Part shown: piece after piece, positions 30,352 through 39,131 of the stretch
Numbering within the stretch: the first letter of the stretch is position 1
Layout of the letters: every line of letters starts with the position of its first letter
NCBI RefSeq assembly: GCF_000729995.1
Contig: NZ_JNFG01000005.1
Span: 186,001-250,000 of the forward strand
Length of the DNA stretch: 64,000 nt
Direction of reading: 5' to 3'
From: Caballeronia sordidicola
Lineage (GTDB): Bacteria; Pseudomonadota; Gammaproteobacteria; Burkholderiales; Burkholderiaceae
The notes under the pieces: generated by a model
Databases searched by the model: none
What the model was told of the DNA's origin: nothing
Seen by the model: the letters and a program-made list of their open reading frames with translations, nothing else
Translations under genes and position numbers: made by a program

Positions 30352-31776
30352 CTAGTGTGCACGGCTCGAATCGGGCGCGAGGGAATGTTCAGGCATGGTG
30401 CCCATGCGTATGCGGGGATAAGACTTGCAACCGGCGTAGTAGACCAGTGAGGTCAGCACCAGACCGACGATCCACGAGACATCGGCGCCATGCAGTTTAT
30501 GGGCGATCGGACCGGTGTAGATGTCGGTCGCGACAAACGGTAGTTGCACGGCAATGCCGAACAAGTATGAGGCGATCGCGATGCCGTTGAAGCGTCCGTA
30601 AATGCCGCCGTCTTGCTGGAAGAACGAATCGACGTCGTACTCGCCGTGGCAGACAAGGTAATAGTCGATCAGGTTCACCGCCGTCCACGGCACCAGGACA
30701 TACAGCAACAGCAGAATGAAATTCGTGTATTCGTCGAGGAAGTTGGCCTGGCCGAACAACGCGATCACCAGAGAGATGCTGAAAAGCACCAGCGCCGCAA
30801 TCACGCGGGCGCGTGCCTTACCCGACCAGGTCGGAATCAACGTCTGGATGATTGCGATCGTAGAGAGCGTGCCGCAGTAGAGATTCATCGCATTGGCCGC
30901 GGCGATGCCGATCGACAGCACGATGACCACTAGTCCGCTGACCCCGTGCGTGAGCGACGTCAGACCGTTCACGACATCGCCGTCTTTAACCACCAGGCCG
31001 ACCAGGGCGCCCAGCACCATCGGCAGGATCGAGCCCAGTGTGCAGCCCCAATAACTGGCCCAGAAGGCGTCCTTGGCGCCGGTGTGCTTCGGCATATAGC
31101 GCGAATAATCGGACACGTAGGGGGCATAGGCAATCTGCCAAAGCGCGGAGACCGACAGCGTGCCGAGAAAGCCTACGAGGTTCGGCGAGTTCTTCGACAG
31201 GAAATCGACTGGCAAGCCGTGCACAAAAATGATCCAGACAAAGGCGAGCAAAAGAACTGCGCCCGAGCACCAGGCCATCAGGCGCGCATAGGCGTGGATC
31301 AGGTTGTAGCCGAAGATCGTCGCGACCAGACTCAGGATGCCGACCACTACCACGCCCTCGTTGACCGTAACCGCGGGCGTAAGGCTACGCAGCGCCTGAC
31401 CACCGAGCACGAGATTCGAGGCGAAGAAGCCGAGGTACATGATCACCACGATCCCGACCACCAGCAGCGAGCCAAGCGAGCCGAACTGGCCGCGAGTCTG
31501 CACCATCTGCGGCACACCGAGTTGCGGCCCTTGCGCGGAGTGCAGCGCCATGAATACCGCGCCGACCATATTGCCGATGACGATGGCGAGCACGCCCCAC
31601 CAAAACGGCTGCTTGAATACCGTGACGGCCAGCGCTCCGGTGACGACCGTCAGCAGCATGATGTTGGAACCGAACCAGATCGTGAACAGGTCGCCGGCCT
31701 TGCCGTGCCGCATGGACTCTGGAATGGGTTGGATCGTGTTCTGCTCCAGACGGGAAATCGCGTCTTCCTGACTCAT
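30352..31776 (-). CDS. NCS1-family cytosine/purine-type permease
   Basis: 474 residues from the ATG at 31776 (MSQEDAIS), with AGGAG upstream. About twelve transmembrane helices. NCS1 hallmarks: WFGSNIMLLTVVTGALA in helix 1, GQFGSLGSLL, ALWQIAYAPYVSDYSRYMP, and PWTAVNLIDYY in the C-terminal half. The family imports cytosine, allantoin, hydantoins or related nitrogen compounds with H+ or Na+. It is last in the minus-strand cluster with the M20, DUF1028 and Rid genes, so it probably imports the compound they process. Substrate not assigned. Confidence 0.9.
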   Translation of the reverse strand: MSQEDAISRLEQNTIQPIPESMRHGKAGDLFTIWFGSNIMLLTVVTGALAVTVFKQPFWWGVLAIVIGNMVGAVFMALHSAQGPQLGVPQMVQTRGQFGSLGSLLVVGIVVIMYLGFFASNLVLGGQALRSLTPAVTVNEGVVVVGILSLVATIFGYNLIHAYARLMAWCSGAVLLLAFVWIIFVHGLPVDFLSKNSPNLVGFLGTLSVSALWQIAYAPYVSDYSRYMPKHTGAKDAFWASYWGCTLGSILPMVLGALVGLVVKDGDVVNGLTSLTHGVSGLVVIVLSIGIAAANAMNLYCGTLSTIAIIQTLIPTWSGKARARVIAALVLFSISLVIALFGQANFLDEYTNFILLLLYVLVPWTAVNLIDYYLVCHGEYDVDSFFQQDGGIYGRFNGIAIASYLFGIAVQLPFVATDIYTGPIAHKLHGADVSWIVGLVLTSLVYYAGCKSYPRIRMGTMPEHSLAPDSSRAH

Positions 31777-31954
31777 GTGTCTTCTCCTTGATAGGTGACC
31801 AATGCGAATCCGCCGGCCTACTGTGCAACCAGGGAAAGCCCTCAAAAACGGGCACTGGCATTCCCTTGGTAGGTGCTGCAAATTCGATTGAAATCTAAAA
31901 TGTAATTTTTAAAAATGCCGCAAAGCACATTGCTGTCAACCAGGCACGGTCGAG

Positions 31955-32185
31955 CTACCTGACCCGGCTCGGAAAGCGCTTGGCGAGTTGCACGAGGAAG
32001 CCGAGACAGCGGTCGACCTGCGCTAGCTCGATATCTTCGTCTGCCTCGTGCGCCTGCTCGATCAAGCGGGGACCGCAAGCGCCCGATAGTCCCACCAGTT
32101 GCCGCCCTTCGATACCTGTCTTCGGCCTGACCTCACGTATCTGTTCAATAAGCTCACGCCAGGCATAGGCGAGCCAACATTTCAT
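31955..32185 (-). CDS. Possible small protein overlapping the M20 gene end
   Basis: 76 codons, ATG at 32185, overlapping the last 32 bases of the M20 gene in another frame and ending about 180 bases before the permease. The C-terminal half is helical and charged (IEQAHEADEDIELAQVDRCL) with a normal amino-acid composition. I see no family. It could be a short gene or the tail of a lost one. Confidence 0.3.
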   Translation of the reverse strand: MKCWLAYAWRELIEQIREVRPKTGIEGRQLVGLSGACGPRLIEQAHEADEDIELAQVDRCLGFLVQLAKRFPSRVR

Positions 32186-33302
32186 CGCAGCGGGTCAACT
32201 GTTCGAGGGTAATAAATTCGTCTGGCTTGTGCCCTTGATCCATGCTTCCGGGCCCGCATACCACCGTGGGAATGCCGGCCTGGTCGAACAGTCCGCCCTC
32301 CGTGCCGAATGCCACCGTACCGAACTCGGTGGAACCGCTCAGCAGCGCCAGCAGGTGTGCCACTTCGCTGTCAGGCGAGGTGACCAATCCCGGGTAGGCG
32401 GAGAGCAGCTGCAAGCGAATGCCGGTATTGGGCTGAACCGAACGCATCCTCGGCAACAGCTCGACATCGGCAAAAGTCTGCAGCTCATTCGCCACCTCGT
32501 AGGCATCGAAGCCCGGCAGCGTGCGTACCTCGAAATCGAATTCACACTCAGCCGGCACTATGTTCAAAGCTCGACCGCCTTTGATCAAGCCGGTCTGCAC
32601 TGTTGAGAACGGTGGATCAAAGCGCCGATCGTGATGTTCAGGCTGCGCCAGCTGTGCTCCGATCTCTCCGAGCCGGCCAATCAGCCGTGCCGCATATTCG
32701 ATAGCGTTGACCCCATTGGGTGCGTAGGCTGAGTGGCAGGCGGCCCCTTTCACCTGGCAGCGCATGGCCAGCTTGCCCTTGTGGCCCAGCACGGGTTTCA
32801 ACTCGGTAGGTTCGCCGATCAGGCACATGCGCGGCTTAAGCGGACGCTTTTCCAGTTCCGCCAACATCGACCGCACGCCCAGGCACCCCACCTCCTCGTC
32901 ATAGGAGAAGGCAAGGTGTATGGGCAGCTTCAGCGTCCGCTTGAGAAAGACCGGTACCGCCGCCAACACCGAGGCGATGAAGCCCTTCATGTCGGCCGTG
33001 CCGCGACCGTACAACCGTCCGTCTCTCTCGGTGAGACGGAACGGCTTGGAGGTCCAGGCCTGTCCATCCACCGGCACCACATCGGTATGGCCGGCCAGCA
33101 CAACACCACCTCGGTCGCGAGGACCGATGGTGGCGAACAGGTTGGCCTTGGTGCGCTCCGGGTTGTAGAAAAGCTCGCTCTCCACGCCGAGTTCCGCCAG
33201 GTAATGCCGAATGAAATCGATCAGTTCAATGTTGGAATCCGAACTGACCGTGGCGAAACCGATCAGCTGTTCGAGCAGCTCACGGCTGGATACCTTACTC
33301 AT
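32154..33302 (-). CDS. M20-family deacylase (ArgE/acetylornithine deacetylase-like)
   Basis: 382 residues. Di-zinc peptidase M20 motifs: AGHTDVVPVDG (first His and Asp), GRGTADMKGF (bridging Asp), SYDEEVGCLG (catalytic Glu-Glu), IGEPTELKP, and the C-terminal GPGSMDQGHKPDEFI (last His). It resembles ArgE but sits in a catabolic cluster with Rid, DUF1028 and an NCS1 permease, so it more likely removes an acyl or carbamoyl group from an imported compound than makes arginine. It overlaps the DUF1028 gene by 8 bases and has its start inside that gene's final codons. Confidence 0.88.
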   Translation of the reverse strand: MSKVSSRELLEQLIGFATVSSDSNIELIDFIRHYLAELGVESELFYNPERTKANLFATIGPRDRGGVVLAGHTDVVPVDGQAWTSKPFRLTERDGRLYGRGTADMKGFIASVLAAVPVFLKRTLKLPIHLAFSYDEEVGCLGVRSMLAELEKRPLKPRMCLIGEPTELKPVLGHKGKLAMRCQVKGAACHSAYAPNGVNAIEYAARLIGRLGEIGAQLAQPEHHDRRFDPPFSTVQTGLIKGGRALNIVPAECEFDFEVRTLPGFDAYEVANELQTFADVELLPRMRSVQPNTGIRLQLLSAYPGLVTSPDSEVAHLLALLSGSTEFGTVAFGTEGGLFDQAGIPTVVCGPGSMDQGHKPDEFITLEQLTRCDEMLARLCLA

Positions 33303-33972
33303 TGCCCAGTACTCCGTAGCTCGGAGCTGCGGTCGGATTCAACGCACGAGCCAGGTAGTCCTGCATCTGCGGCCTATAGGCTTGCCAGAGACCGTCGAGC
33401 TGGCCTATTGGATCTTCATCCGCCCAGTCGACGCGCAGGTCGATGATCGGCCAGCTCACGTCGCCAACTACCTTTAACGCCGCCGAGTGCACAGGTCCCG
33501 CTTCACCCCCGGCCGCCATCGCGGCATGCATGGCCACCAGCAGGCGCCCGGCAAGCATCCCGGACGCATTCTCGAACGCCTGAACCATAGCCTCGATGAC
33601 CTGGGCACCAGCCAGTAAATTGCCAGCGGCTACGCACTGCTCGCCAGCCAGAGCGTTGTGCACGCCCAGTGCTTCTGTGCCGCTGAAAAACGCGGTACGG
33701 CCTTGGCCGTCGATCACCGTCAACTGTCTATACTGGCTCCACCCGTTGGCGCTAAGCGCTCGATCCAGGGCAGTCGCGGGCTCAAACTGGAGGGTTTCGA
33801 GGAGGTCGAGGATTTGGGGGCCAAGAGCCGGCAGGGTGACGTTCTGGCTCGCCACTGCACCCACACCTGCACGCACCCACGGGCATCGGGCACCCACCGC
33901 AATACTGGAAGAGCTGATGGCGATCCCAAGCTGTCCGGTTTCCGGGCAACGTCCGACGATCGAGAATGTCAT
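33295..33972 (-). CDS. DUF1028 family Ntn-hydrolase-like protein
   Basis: 225 residues, ATG at 33972 with AAGGAG. The N-terminus MTFSIVGRCPETGQLGIAISSSSIAVG and the central GNLLAGAQVIEAM match DUF1028 proteins, which have an N-terminal-nucleophile hydrolase fold; the residue following Met-Thr-Phe is Ser, a possible nucleophile. The reaction is unknown. Members often cluster with Rid and M20 genes. It lies between the Rid gene (17-base gap) and the M20 gene (8-base overlap), so all three are co-transcribed. Confidence 0.85.
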   Translation of the reverse strand: MTFSIVGRCPETGQLGIAISSSSIAVGARCPWVRAGVGAVASQNVTLPALGPQILDLLETLQFEPATALDRALSANGWSQYRQLTVIDGQGRTAFFSGTEALGVHNALAGEQCVAAGNLLAGAQVIEAMVQAFENASGMLAGRLLVAMHAAMAAGGEAGPVHSAALKVVGDVSWPIIDLRVDWADEDPIGQLDGLWQAYRPQMQDYLARALNPTAAPSYGVLGNE

Positions 33973-33989
33973 GTCCTACTCCTTAGGCC

Positions 33990-34427
33990 TCAGGCCTGCT
34001 TGGGCTTCCAGTCATCCGGGATCACCGCGAGCACATCGATCTCCATAAGCCACTGCGGCTGGCCCAAGGCGCTCACAACCAGGCCGGTGGAAATAGGAAA
34101 CACGCCCTTAAGCCACTTGCCGACCTCCTGGTACACCGGCTCGCGATAGCGCGGGTCGATCAGGTAGGTTGTAGTCTTGACGATGTGGGACAAATCGCTG
34201 CCCGCTTCTTCCAGCAGTTGCTTGACGTTCTTCATCGCCCGCTCGGCTTGGGCGCGCGGGTCGCCGAGCCCTACGAGGCGGCCTTCGAAATCGGTGCCCA
34301 CCTGACCGCGCACGTAGACGGTGTTGCCGGCGCGCACGGCCTGACAGAGATCGTTATCCAGCGTCTGGTTCGGGTAGGTTTCCTTGGTGTTGAACATGCG
34401 GATGCGGGTGTGCGTAGGTTGACTCAT
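33990..34427 (-). CDS. Rid (YjgF/YER057c/UK114) family protein
   Basis: 145 residues, ATG at 34427 preceded by GAGGTG. Conserved Rid features include VRGQVGTDFEGRLVG, AERAMKNVKQLLEEAG, and IVKTTTYLIDPRYREPVYQEV. The arginine that binds the carboxylate of imines in RidA (R-105 region, usually in a PxRS motif) is not obvious; the corresponding part reads STGLVVSALGQPQWLMEIDV, so it is probably not a true RidA deaminase but a Rid-subgroup protein, perhaps of the Rid7 kind known from such clusters. It is upstream of DUF1028 and M20 genes. Confidence 0.85.
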   Translation of the reverse strand: MSQPTHTRIRMFNTKETYPNQTLDNDLCQAVRAGNTVYVRGQVGTDFEGRLVGLGDPRAQAERAMKNVKQLLEEAGSDLSHIVKTTTYLIDPRYREPVYQEVGKWLKGVFPISTGLVVSALGQPQWLMEIDVLAVIPDDWKPKQA

Positions 34428-34553
34428 TAATGCACCTCAATACTCAAAAGAACTCAGAAGAAAAATCCGCCTCAAGGCGTTGAAGGGAATGCCAAACGCG
34501 CAGCCGCGAAGCTGACCAGGCGCCCTTGAACGGGGAGGCGAGGGGATAAGGAT

Positions 34554-34690
34554 TCAGGCCGATACGCCCTTCGTTGCTGCCGGCGCCGCTAGAGCCGGGC
34601 GCGTGGTGACGCCCTTAGTGGCTTTGCCGTTGCTGTAGATCTCGCGAGGGTCGCGAATGGAGTTGCGCGACTGCTCGGCCTTTCGATCAT
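34554..34690 (-). pseudogene. Frameshifted 5' fragment of an HpaB-like hydroxylase gene (copy 1)
   Basis: From the ATG at 34690 the sequence reads MI, then after a one-base deletion SRNSIRDPREIYSNGKATKG and VTTRPAL. This is the N-terminus of the 4-hydroxyphenylacetate 3-monooxygenase (HpaB/PvcC) family, with its SxRDxREx-Y-xxGxxxxxVTTHPA pattern. The frame ends at a stop at 34554-34556 after about 45 codons, and the remaining 450 or so residues are absent. It lies directly downstream of the monooxygenase gene. A second truncated copy is at 36073-36174. Confidence 0.7.
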
Positions 34691-34710
34691 TGCTCAGGCA
34701 TGAACAGGCA

Positions 34711-36060
34711 TCAACTTAGTCCCATTTCGCTGACTTTTTGACCTTGCGAATCAGGGCAACTGCTATTGGGACTTTCCTCGCGACAGTCTTCTGCCTGCCG
34801 TTGCGACGTATCACGATAGGAGAGATATTTGCGCTGCGTGACGATATGGTCGGCAATATGCCTGGCATCGTGCCAGACGCCCCAGATGAAAGCGGAGCCA
34901 CGACGCGACAGCCATGGCAGACCCAGGAAGTAAACGCCAGGCTCTGTCGAAACGCCGCGCTGATGTTGCGGCTTACCGTTTGCGTCGAAGGCGTTGACTT
35001 TCAGCCAACCGTAATCGACTGCATAGCCGGTTGCCCAGACTATCGAGGTAACGCCGGCTTCGGCCAGATCGAGCTCAAGAATGGGATGGGTCACGCATTC
35101 CGGATCCGGGAGCGTGTTGCGGGCTTCAGGTTCTTCCAGAAGGTCGAGACCATTGCGGGCAATATAGGCGTCAGCTGCATTGAGCAGCGACAAATAGTTC
35201 TCATCGCCGCGAGCAAGGTTGGCTGCAAGATCCGATTCGAAGCTCACTACGCTGTCATTGAACGCCTTCGTCAGGCCGACGAGCGCTATGCCCTGATTGG
35301 CAAGAGCCCGGAAGTCAACCGTATGCCCGCCACGAGCACCACTTACAGCGATGGTGACATGTTCAGTGCCCGGTCTCGCCGCCTCCGCATCCCATTCGCC
35401 GAGAACGCCCAGCCACCAGCAGAAATCACGGTTGCGGTATGTGCGTGGAGGACGATCGTGCTGTCCAACCGAGAGGTACACCTTCTTTCCAGCACGCTGC
35501 AGTTCATCGGCGATCTGTACCCCTGACGATCCGGCACCGACCACCAGAACCGCACCCTCTGGCAATTGCCCTGGATTACGATATTCGGCAGAGTGGATCT
35601 GTACGAGCTGCTCAGCTTTAGGCGCGATCGGCGGAATAATAGGTCGCTGAAAAGGTCCGGTCGCGACAACCACGCGGTTGGCTTCGATCACGCCCTCAGA
35701 TGTTTCAATCATGAAGCCCGACCGGCCGGTATTGCGTACAACCTTCTTCACTTCCACACCAGTGCGGATGGGGGCGTTGAACTTCCTGGCATAGGCTTCA
35801 AAATAGTCCGCAACACGCTCTTTCGAGGCGAAAGCGTCGGGATCGAGGTTCTCAAATTCCAGACCCGGGAAGCGATCGTGCCAGGCCGGGCCATTGGCAA
35901 CCAGCGAATCCCACCGACCCGTGCGCCACCGTTCGGCGATACGATTGCGCTCCAGGACGAGGTGAGGCACCCCAAGTTTGCACAGGTGTTCACTCATGGC
36001 TACACCGGCCTGACCGGCGCCAACAATAAGCGTATCGATTGATATTGTTTCAACTGTCAC
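34711..36060 (-). CDS. CzcO-like flavin-dependent monooxygenase
   Basis: 449 residues, GTG start at 36060 with AAGGAGA 6-7 bases upstream. FAD motif VGAGQAGVAMSEHL, the GxWDxL segment (GRWDSLVANGPAWHDRF), second nucleotide-binding motif VVGAGSSGVQIADELQRAG, the ATG motif (VVATGPFQRP and IVWATGYAVDYGW) and FLGLPWLSRRGSAF. It belongs to the class B flavoprotein monooxygenase/CzcO group, oxidising an unknown substrate with NADPH and O2. It is flanked by two 5' fragments of an HpaB-like hydroxylase gene and lies upstream of the Rid cluster; all point the same way. Confidence 0.88.
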   Translation of the reverse strand: MTVETISIDTLIVGAGQAGVAMSEHLCKLGVPHLVLERNRIAERWRTGRWDSLVANGPAWHDRFPGLEFENLDPDAFASKERVADYFEAYARKFNAPIRTGVEVKKVVRNTGRSGFMIETSEGVIEANRVVVATGPFQRPIIPPIAPKAEQLVQIHSAEYRNPGQLPEGAVLVVGAGSSGVQIADELQRAGKKVYLSVGQHDRPPRTYRNRDFCWWLGVLGEWDAEAARPGTEHVTIAVSGARGGHTVDFRALANQGIALVGLTKAFNDSVVSFESDLAANLARGDENYLSLLNAADAYIARNGLDLLEEPEARNTLPDPECVTHPILELDLAEAGVTSIVWATGYAVDYGWLKVNAFDANGKPQHQRGVSTEPGVYFLGLPWLSRRGSAFIWGVWHDARHIADHIVTQRKYLSYRDTSQRQAEDCREESPNSSCPDSQGQKVSEMGLS

Positions 36061-36072
36061 CGCTGTCTCCTT

Positions 36073-36174
36073 CTAAAAGGCGGTTTGATTCGGGGCGGTC
36101 ATGGTTCCGCCGTTGATGTAGGGCTCGCGACCGTCGCGGATGGAATCGCGGCACTCTTTGCCGGATTTGATCAT
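36073..36174 (-). pseudogene. Truncated 5' fragment of an HpaB-like hydroxylase gene (copy 2)
   Basis: 33 codons from the ATG at 36174: MIKSGKECRDSIRDGREPYI, then NGGTMTAPNQTAF and a TAG. The SIRDGREPYINGG part matches the N-terminus of HpaB-type two-component flavin monooxygenases, but the sequence ends just where those proteins enter their first domain. The stop is 12 bases before the GTG of the monooxygenase gene and includes its RBS region, so the fragment may serve only as a translated leader. Related to 34554-34690. Confidence 0.65.
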
Positions 36175-36769
36175 TGCTATCCCGCTCTTGCGGCTGTACG
36201 AGTTGGCGTAGGTCGCGCTCCATCGAGAACTAAGGATTCGCGAAAATAGGGTTTCTTGCACCCACCACAATGGCTCAAGTCTTCGCCAGGCAGATCCTTT
36301 TCGGGAAGCGGCGATTATTTCTCCGTCAGCGATTGCACTGCTTCTTAAACCGGCGCGCCAGCCTTCACCGCCAGGTAGCTACGTCGTTGCATCTTCTGCA
36401 GGCATGTCGACTTCGATGGGCTGGCATTGGCTTACCGATGGAATAAATCTACGCGGAATGGGAGCATTTGGAAAACATATTTAAAAGATGCATTAAATAT
36501 GTTTATCCTATGCAGCGGCGCGCACGTTTAGCCTTGAGGCTGCACGGTCGCGCGGCGCCCACCAATTCCTTGGCTCTTACGCACGTATCAACGGAAAGGC
36601 CGCCGCTTCGGTATTCGCTGCGCCAGTTGCGGTTTTTCGTTGTGAAGCAGAAACAGCCTTGAAGCTCTCAACCGTGTGGGCGCCATGCATCAAGCGCGAA
36701 TAGAAAAATGACAAGAAGGACCGTGTTATCACGGCAATCGGTTACGAGCTGGACCGGAGTCACAGTAGC
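36175..36769. other. Intergenic region upstream of the monooxygenase cluster
   Basis: About 595 bases between the HpaB fragment and the AmiR-type gene, both on the minus strand. It has a strong AT-rich inverted repeat at 36473-36504 (listed separately). The remainder shows no gene with convincing composition. It presumably holds the promoter for the monooxygenase-Rid-permease cluster. Confidence 0.4.
36473..36504. promoter_or_regulatory. Perfect 12-bp inverted repeat
   Basis: AAACATATTTAA (36473-36484) and TTAAATATGTTT (36493-36504) are exact reverse complements separated by 8 bases, about 300 bases upstream of the monooxygenase leader. The AT-rich arms and short spacer suit a dimeric regulator. 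A stem-loop role on RNA is also possible, since no U-tract follows. Confidence 0.6.
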
Positions 36770-37423
36770 TTACCGGCGCAATGACAGAAACTGGTCTGCA
36801 GCAATAATCGCAGAAGCGATTTCTTCCACGGACACTCGCTTGGCCATCGCTTGGGCCCGGATGGCACGATACGCATCAATTCGTGTGATTCCTTGCTGTC
36901 GAACAAGGATTTCCTGCGCTTCAGCGATCTTACGTACGCTCTCCACTTTGTCTCCGAGGCGTATGACATGTTTTCTAAGTTTCTTGATGTCACCGGAAAG
37001 CTGTTGAGCGATCACTACAGCACTGAGTATGCCGAAAGACCTGACTGGCGCGGCTACTACGGCCTTTGCTCCGACGCGGAGGACTGCGTCGATTATCGTT
37101 GGATTCTCGTAATTCACAACCGCCACAACAGGCGGTGCTTCCTCGAAGCTACACCAGGCGTACTCATAACCTAACGTGTCGGGATAAAGGCCAATGAATA
37201 CGAGGTCCGTTCCCTCTACGGGGGCTTCGAGCGGCGGCCAAAAACAATGCGCCTGACATCCGATGCGCTCGAGCTGCTGTGTCAGCATCTCCCCGTCGCG
37301 GTTGTGGGGATGAAAGATGCAGATACGCATCGTTCGTAAATCCCTAAGGACGCGGGATCCACTTCGCAACGAAGAAATTTCGGCCCGACCGCTGGTGCTG
37401 GCACATCCGATTTCGCCGCGCAC
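36770..37423 (-). CDS. amiR: AmiR-like ANTAR antitermination regulator
   Basis: 217 residues if begun at the GTG at 37423, right next to the upstream stop; the alternative ATG at 37330 (MRICIF) would lose the VLRDLR segment that aligns with LRELQ in Pseudomonas AmiR. Pseudo-receiver domain (ERIGCQAHCFWPPLEAP, VVNYENPTIIDAVLRVGAKAV, VVAAPVRSFGI), then a coiled coil and the ANTAR domain (about 150-210: LVRQQGITRIDAYRAIRAQAM). ANTAR proteins bind paired RNA hairpins and prevent termination. Named by similarity; no amidase gene is nearby. Confidence 0.8.
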   Translation of the reverse strand: MRGEIGCASTSGRAEISSLRSGSRVLRDLRTMRICIFHPHNRDGEMLTQQLERIGCQAHCFWPPLEAPVEGTDLVFIGLYPDTLGYEYAWCSFEEAPPVVAVVNYENPTIIDAVLRVGAKAVVAAPVRSFGILSAVVIAQQLSGDIKKLRKHVIRLGDKVESVRKIAEAQEILVRQQGITRIDAYRAIRAQAMAKRVSVEEIASAIIAADQFLSLRR

Positions 37424-38578
37424 TTAATTCTCCACTGAAGTCATTTGCGACGCCGTACTTCCGAGGTCGTGCGCCACGAGGTAAGGGTCCGGATAAACTG
37501 ACTCGCGCGTCTCCCGCATGATCGTAAACTGTCCCTCCGAGTTAGCCCGTCCAATCCGAGGGTAAAGGGAAGCGTGGTGATTCGACGCTTCTATGCGAAC
37601 AATACCTTGCGGAGCGTCGAACGACGATCCAAGCAAATGTGGCATCAGAGCGTCAATGTCATCGCTTCCGCTGGCGCGCATTGCGGCAGCGAATAGGTGG
37701 AACTGAAAGTACGCCGCCTCCCAGCATGAATTTGGTGCGGCGCTGTCTCCAAACCTCGCCCGAAATTTGGCCAGGCAACTTACGTTCGCGGCGCTTTGAA
37801 TAGTCTGAAAGTAAGGCGCTGCTGTGTAGTGTCCTTCGGCGGCGGCCGCCCCCATCTGCCCAACTTCGACCTCCGAGGTCGTCAGGCTGCCTATCGGCAT
37901 TTTCGCTGGATCGAAACCGGCGTCCGCATAAGCACGATAGAAACATTGTGTTGAATTGCCGACTACCGTTGAAAAAATGAAGTCGGGCTGTGCGTTGCGA
38001 ATATCTGCCAGGATCTCATCGAAATCCCGCTCGGCTGCATTCAGCGGAACATACCGTTCACTGACTTTTGTCCCGCCGGGGCATTGACCCACAAGATCCG
38101 CCATGATCCGATTCGACTCGTAAGGATAGATGTAGTCTGAGCCAACCAGGTACACTCGTGGACCAAATGTTGACGTCATGTACTCCGCGAGCTGAACGCT
38201 GTTCTGGTTGGGCGCCGCACCCGTATATATCACGTGATCAGAGCATTCAAACCCTTCGTACAGCGTAGCGTAGAACAGCAGACGGTTCCAGCGTTCCACC
38301 ACGGGAATCACCGCTTTGCGCGTACTCGACATGTAGCAGCCGAATATGACCTTCACATTGTCCGCTGTGATAAGACGTTCGGCCAAAGTGGCGTAGAGCG
38401 CCGGTTCCGAACGCGAGTCGTAAGAAACAGGTACGATTTCGCGGCCATCCACGCCGCCTGCTTCATTGACCTGCTCGATTGCAAAAAGTGTCCCGAAACG
38501 TTGTGACGCCTCGATAGACGATGTCACGCCGGTTTCGGAGTACAGCATGCCAACTTTAATGGGGTCGTTGTGTGCCAC
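37424..38578 (-). CDS. AmiC-like ligand-binding regulator / urea-type binding protein
   Basis: 384 residues, GTG start at 38578 with GAGG upstream. Type I periplasmic-binding fold: VGMLYSETGVTSSIEASQRFG, VNEAGGVDGREIVPVSYDSRS, VKVIFGCYMSSTRKAVIPV, VYLVGSDYIYPYESNRIM. There is no signal peptide, as expected for cytoplasmic AmiC, which binds small amides and sequesters AmiR. Its stop is adjacent to the AmiR-like gene, the same order as P. aeruginosa amiC-amiR. The ligand is unknown, since the usual amidase gene is missing. It could alternatively be a lost-signal UrtA/FmdD-type transporter protein. Confidence 0.82.
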   Translation of the reverse strand: MAHNDPIKVGMLYSETGVTSSIEASQRFGTLFAIEQVNEAGGVDGREIVPVSYDSRSEPALYATLAERLITADNVKVIFGCYMSSTRKAVIPVVERWNRLLFYATLYEGFECSDHVIYTGAAPNQNSVQLAEYMTSTFGPRVYLVGSDYIYPYESNRIMADLVGQCPGGTKVSERYVPLNAAERDFDEILADIRNAQPDFIFSTVVGNSTQCFYRAYADAGFDPAKMPIGSLTTSEVEVGQMGAAAAEGHYTAAPYFQTIQSAANVSCLAKFRARFGDSAAPNSCWEAAYFQFHLFAAAMRASGSDDIDALMPHLLGSSFDAPQGIVRIEASNHHASLYPRIGRANSEGQFTIMRETRESVYPDPYLVAHDLGSTASQMTSVEN

Positions 38579-39131
38579 GGAATCCTCGACTCGGTTAAAA
38601 CGCTCGCATGCCTCACTAAACCAATCCTAGTCCATACTTCGTCGTCGAAAGCGGGTTTACTTACACCGCAAGTTTCGACAACAAGTTCGGCAAGATGTCC
38701 AGAAGTCGCGCTTTGCGTCAATGAAAACGTATTGGGCCAGCCAAATATTTCACACATGTCTTCGTGTTCGAACGGATCAACGCAAATGCATTGACCCCGG
38801 CGCCCACGTGCAGTGAGGCCATTTCTACTTATTGCGTGGAGACCTGCTACCTGTGCTGTGGAACCTCTGTCGGAATTCCTCCGATAGGGCATGCCGGAGT
38901 ACCTCGCGCACTGCGCGTCTTCACCGCGACAGCCTCGCTCGTTATTCCTTCGGTATCCTGAATCCACTTGTTGTGAACCGCCGCGCAGTCTTTACTGCTC
39001 GAGATATCACCGTGTCGCATATCTATTCTCCAAGCATCAATCCCTGGCTGCTAAGCCGTAAGGAAAACGTGGACCGTATCCGTATCCACGCCTTCGAACT
39101 CTGTTTCGCCCGCCAAACGCCCAACAATACT
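38579..39131. other. Intergenic region upstream of the AmiC-like gene
   Basis: About 550 bases with no convincing gene. Read on the minus strand this is the leader side of the AmiC-AmiR unit, downstream of RNA element A. No antiterminator-type paired hairpins were found here by eye. Confidence 0.35.

Noticed and set aside
38524..38967. 147-codon minus frame upstream of the AmiC-like gene
   Set aside because: Overlaps the AmiC-like start, has no RBS and an Arg/Cys-rich, protein-unlike composition.
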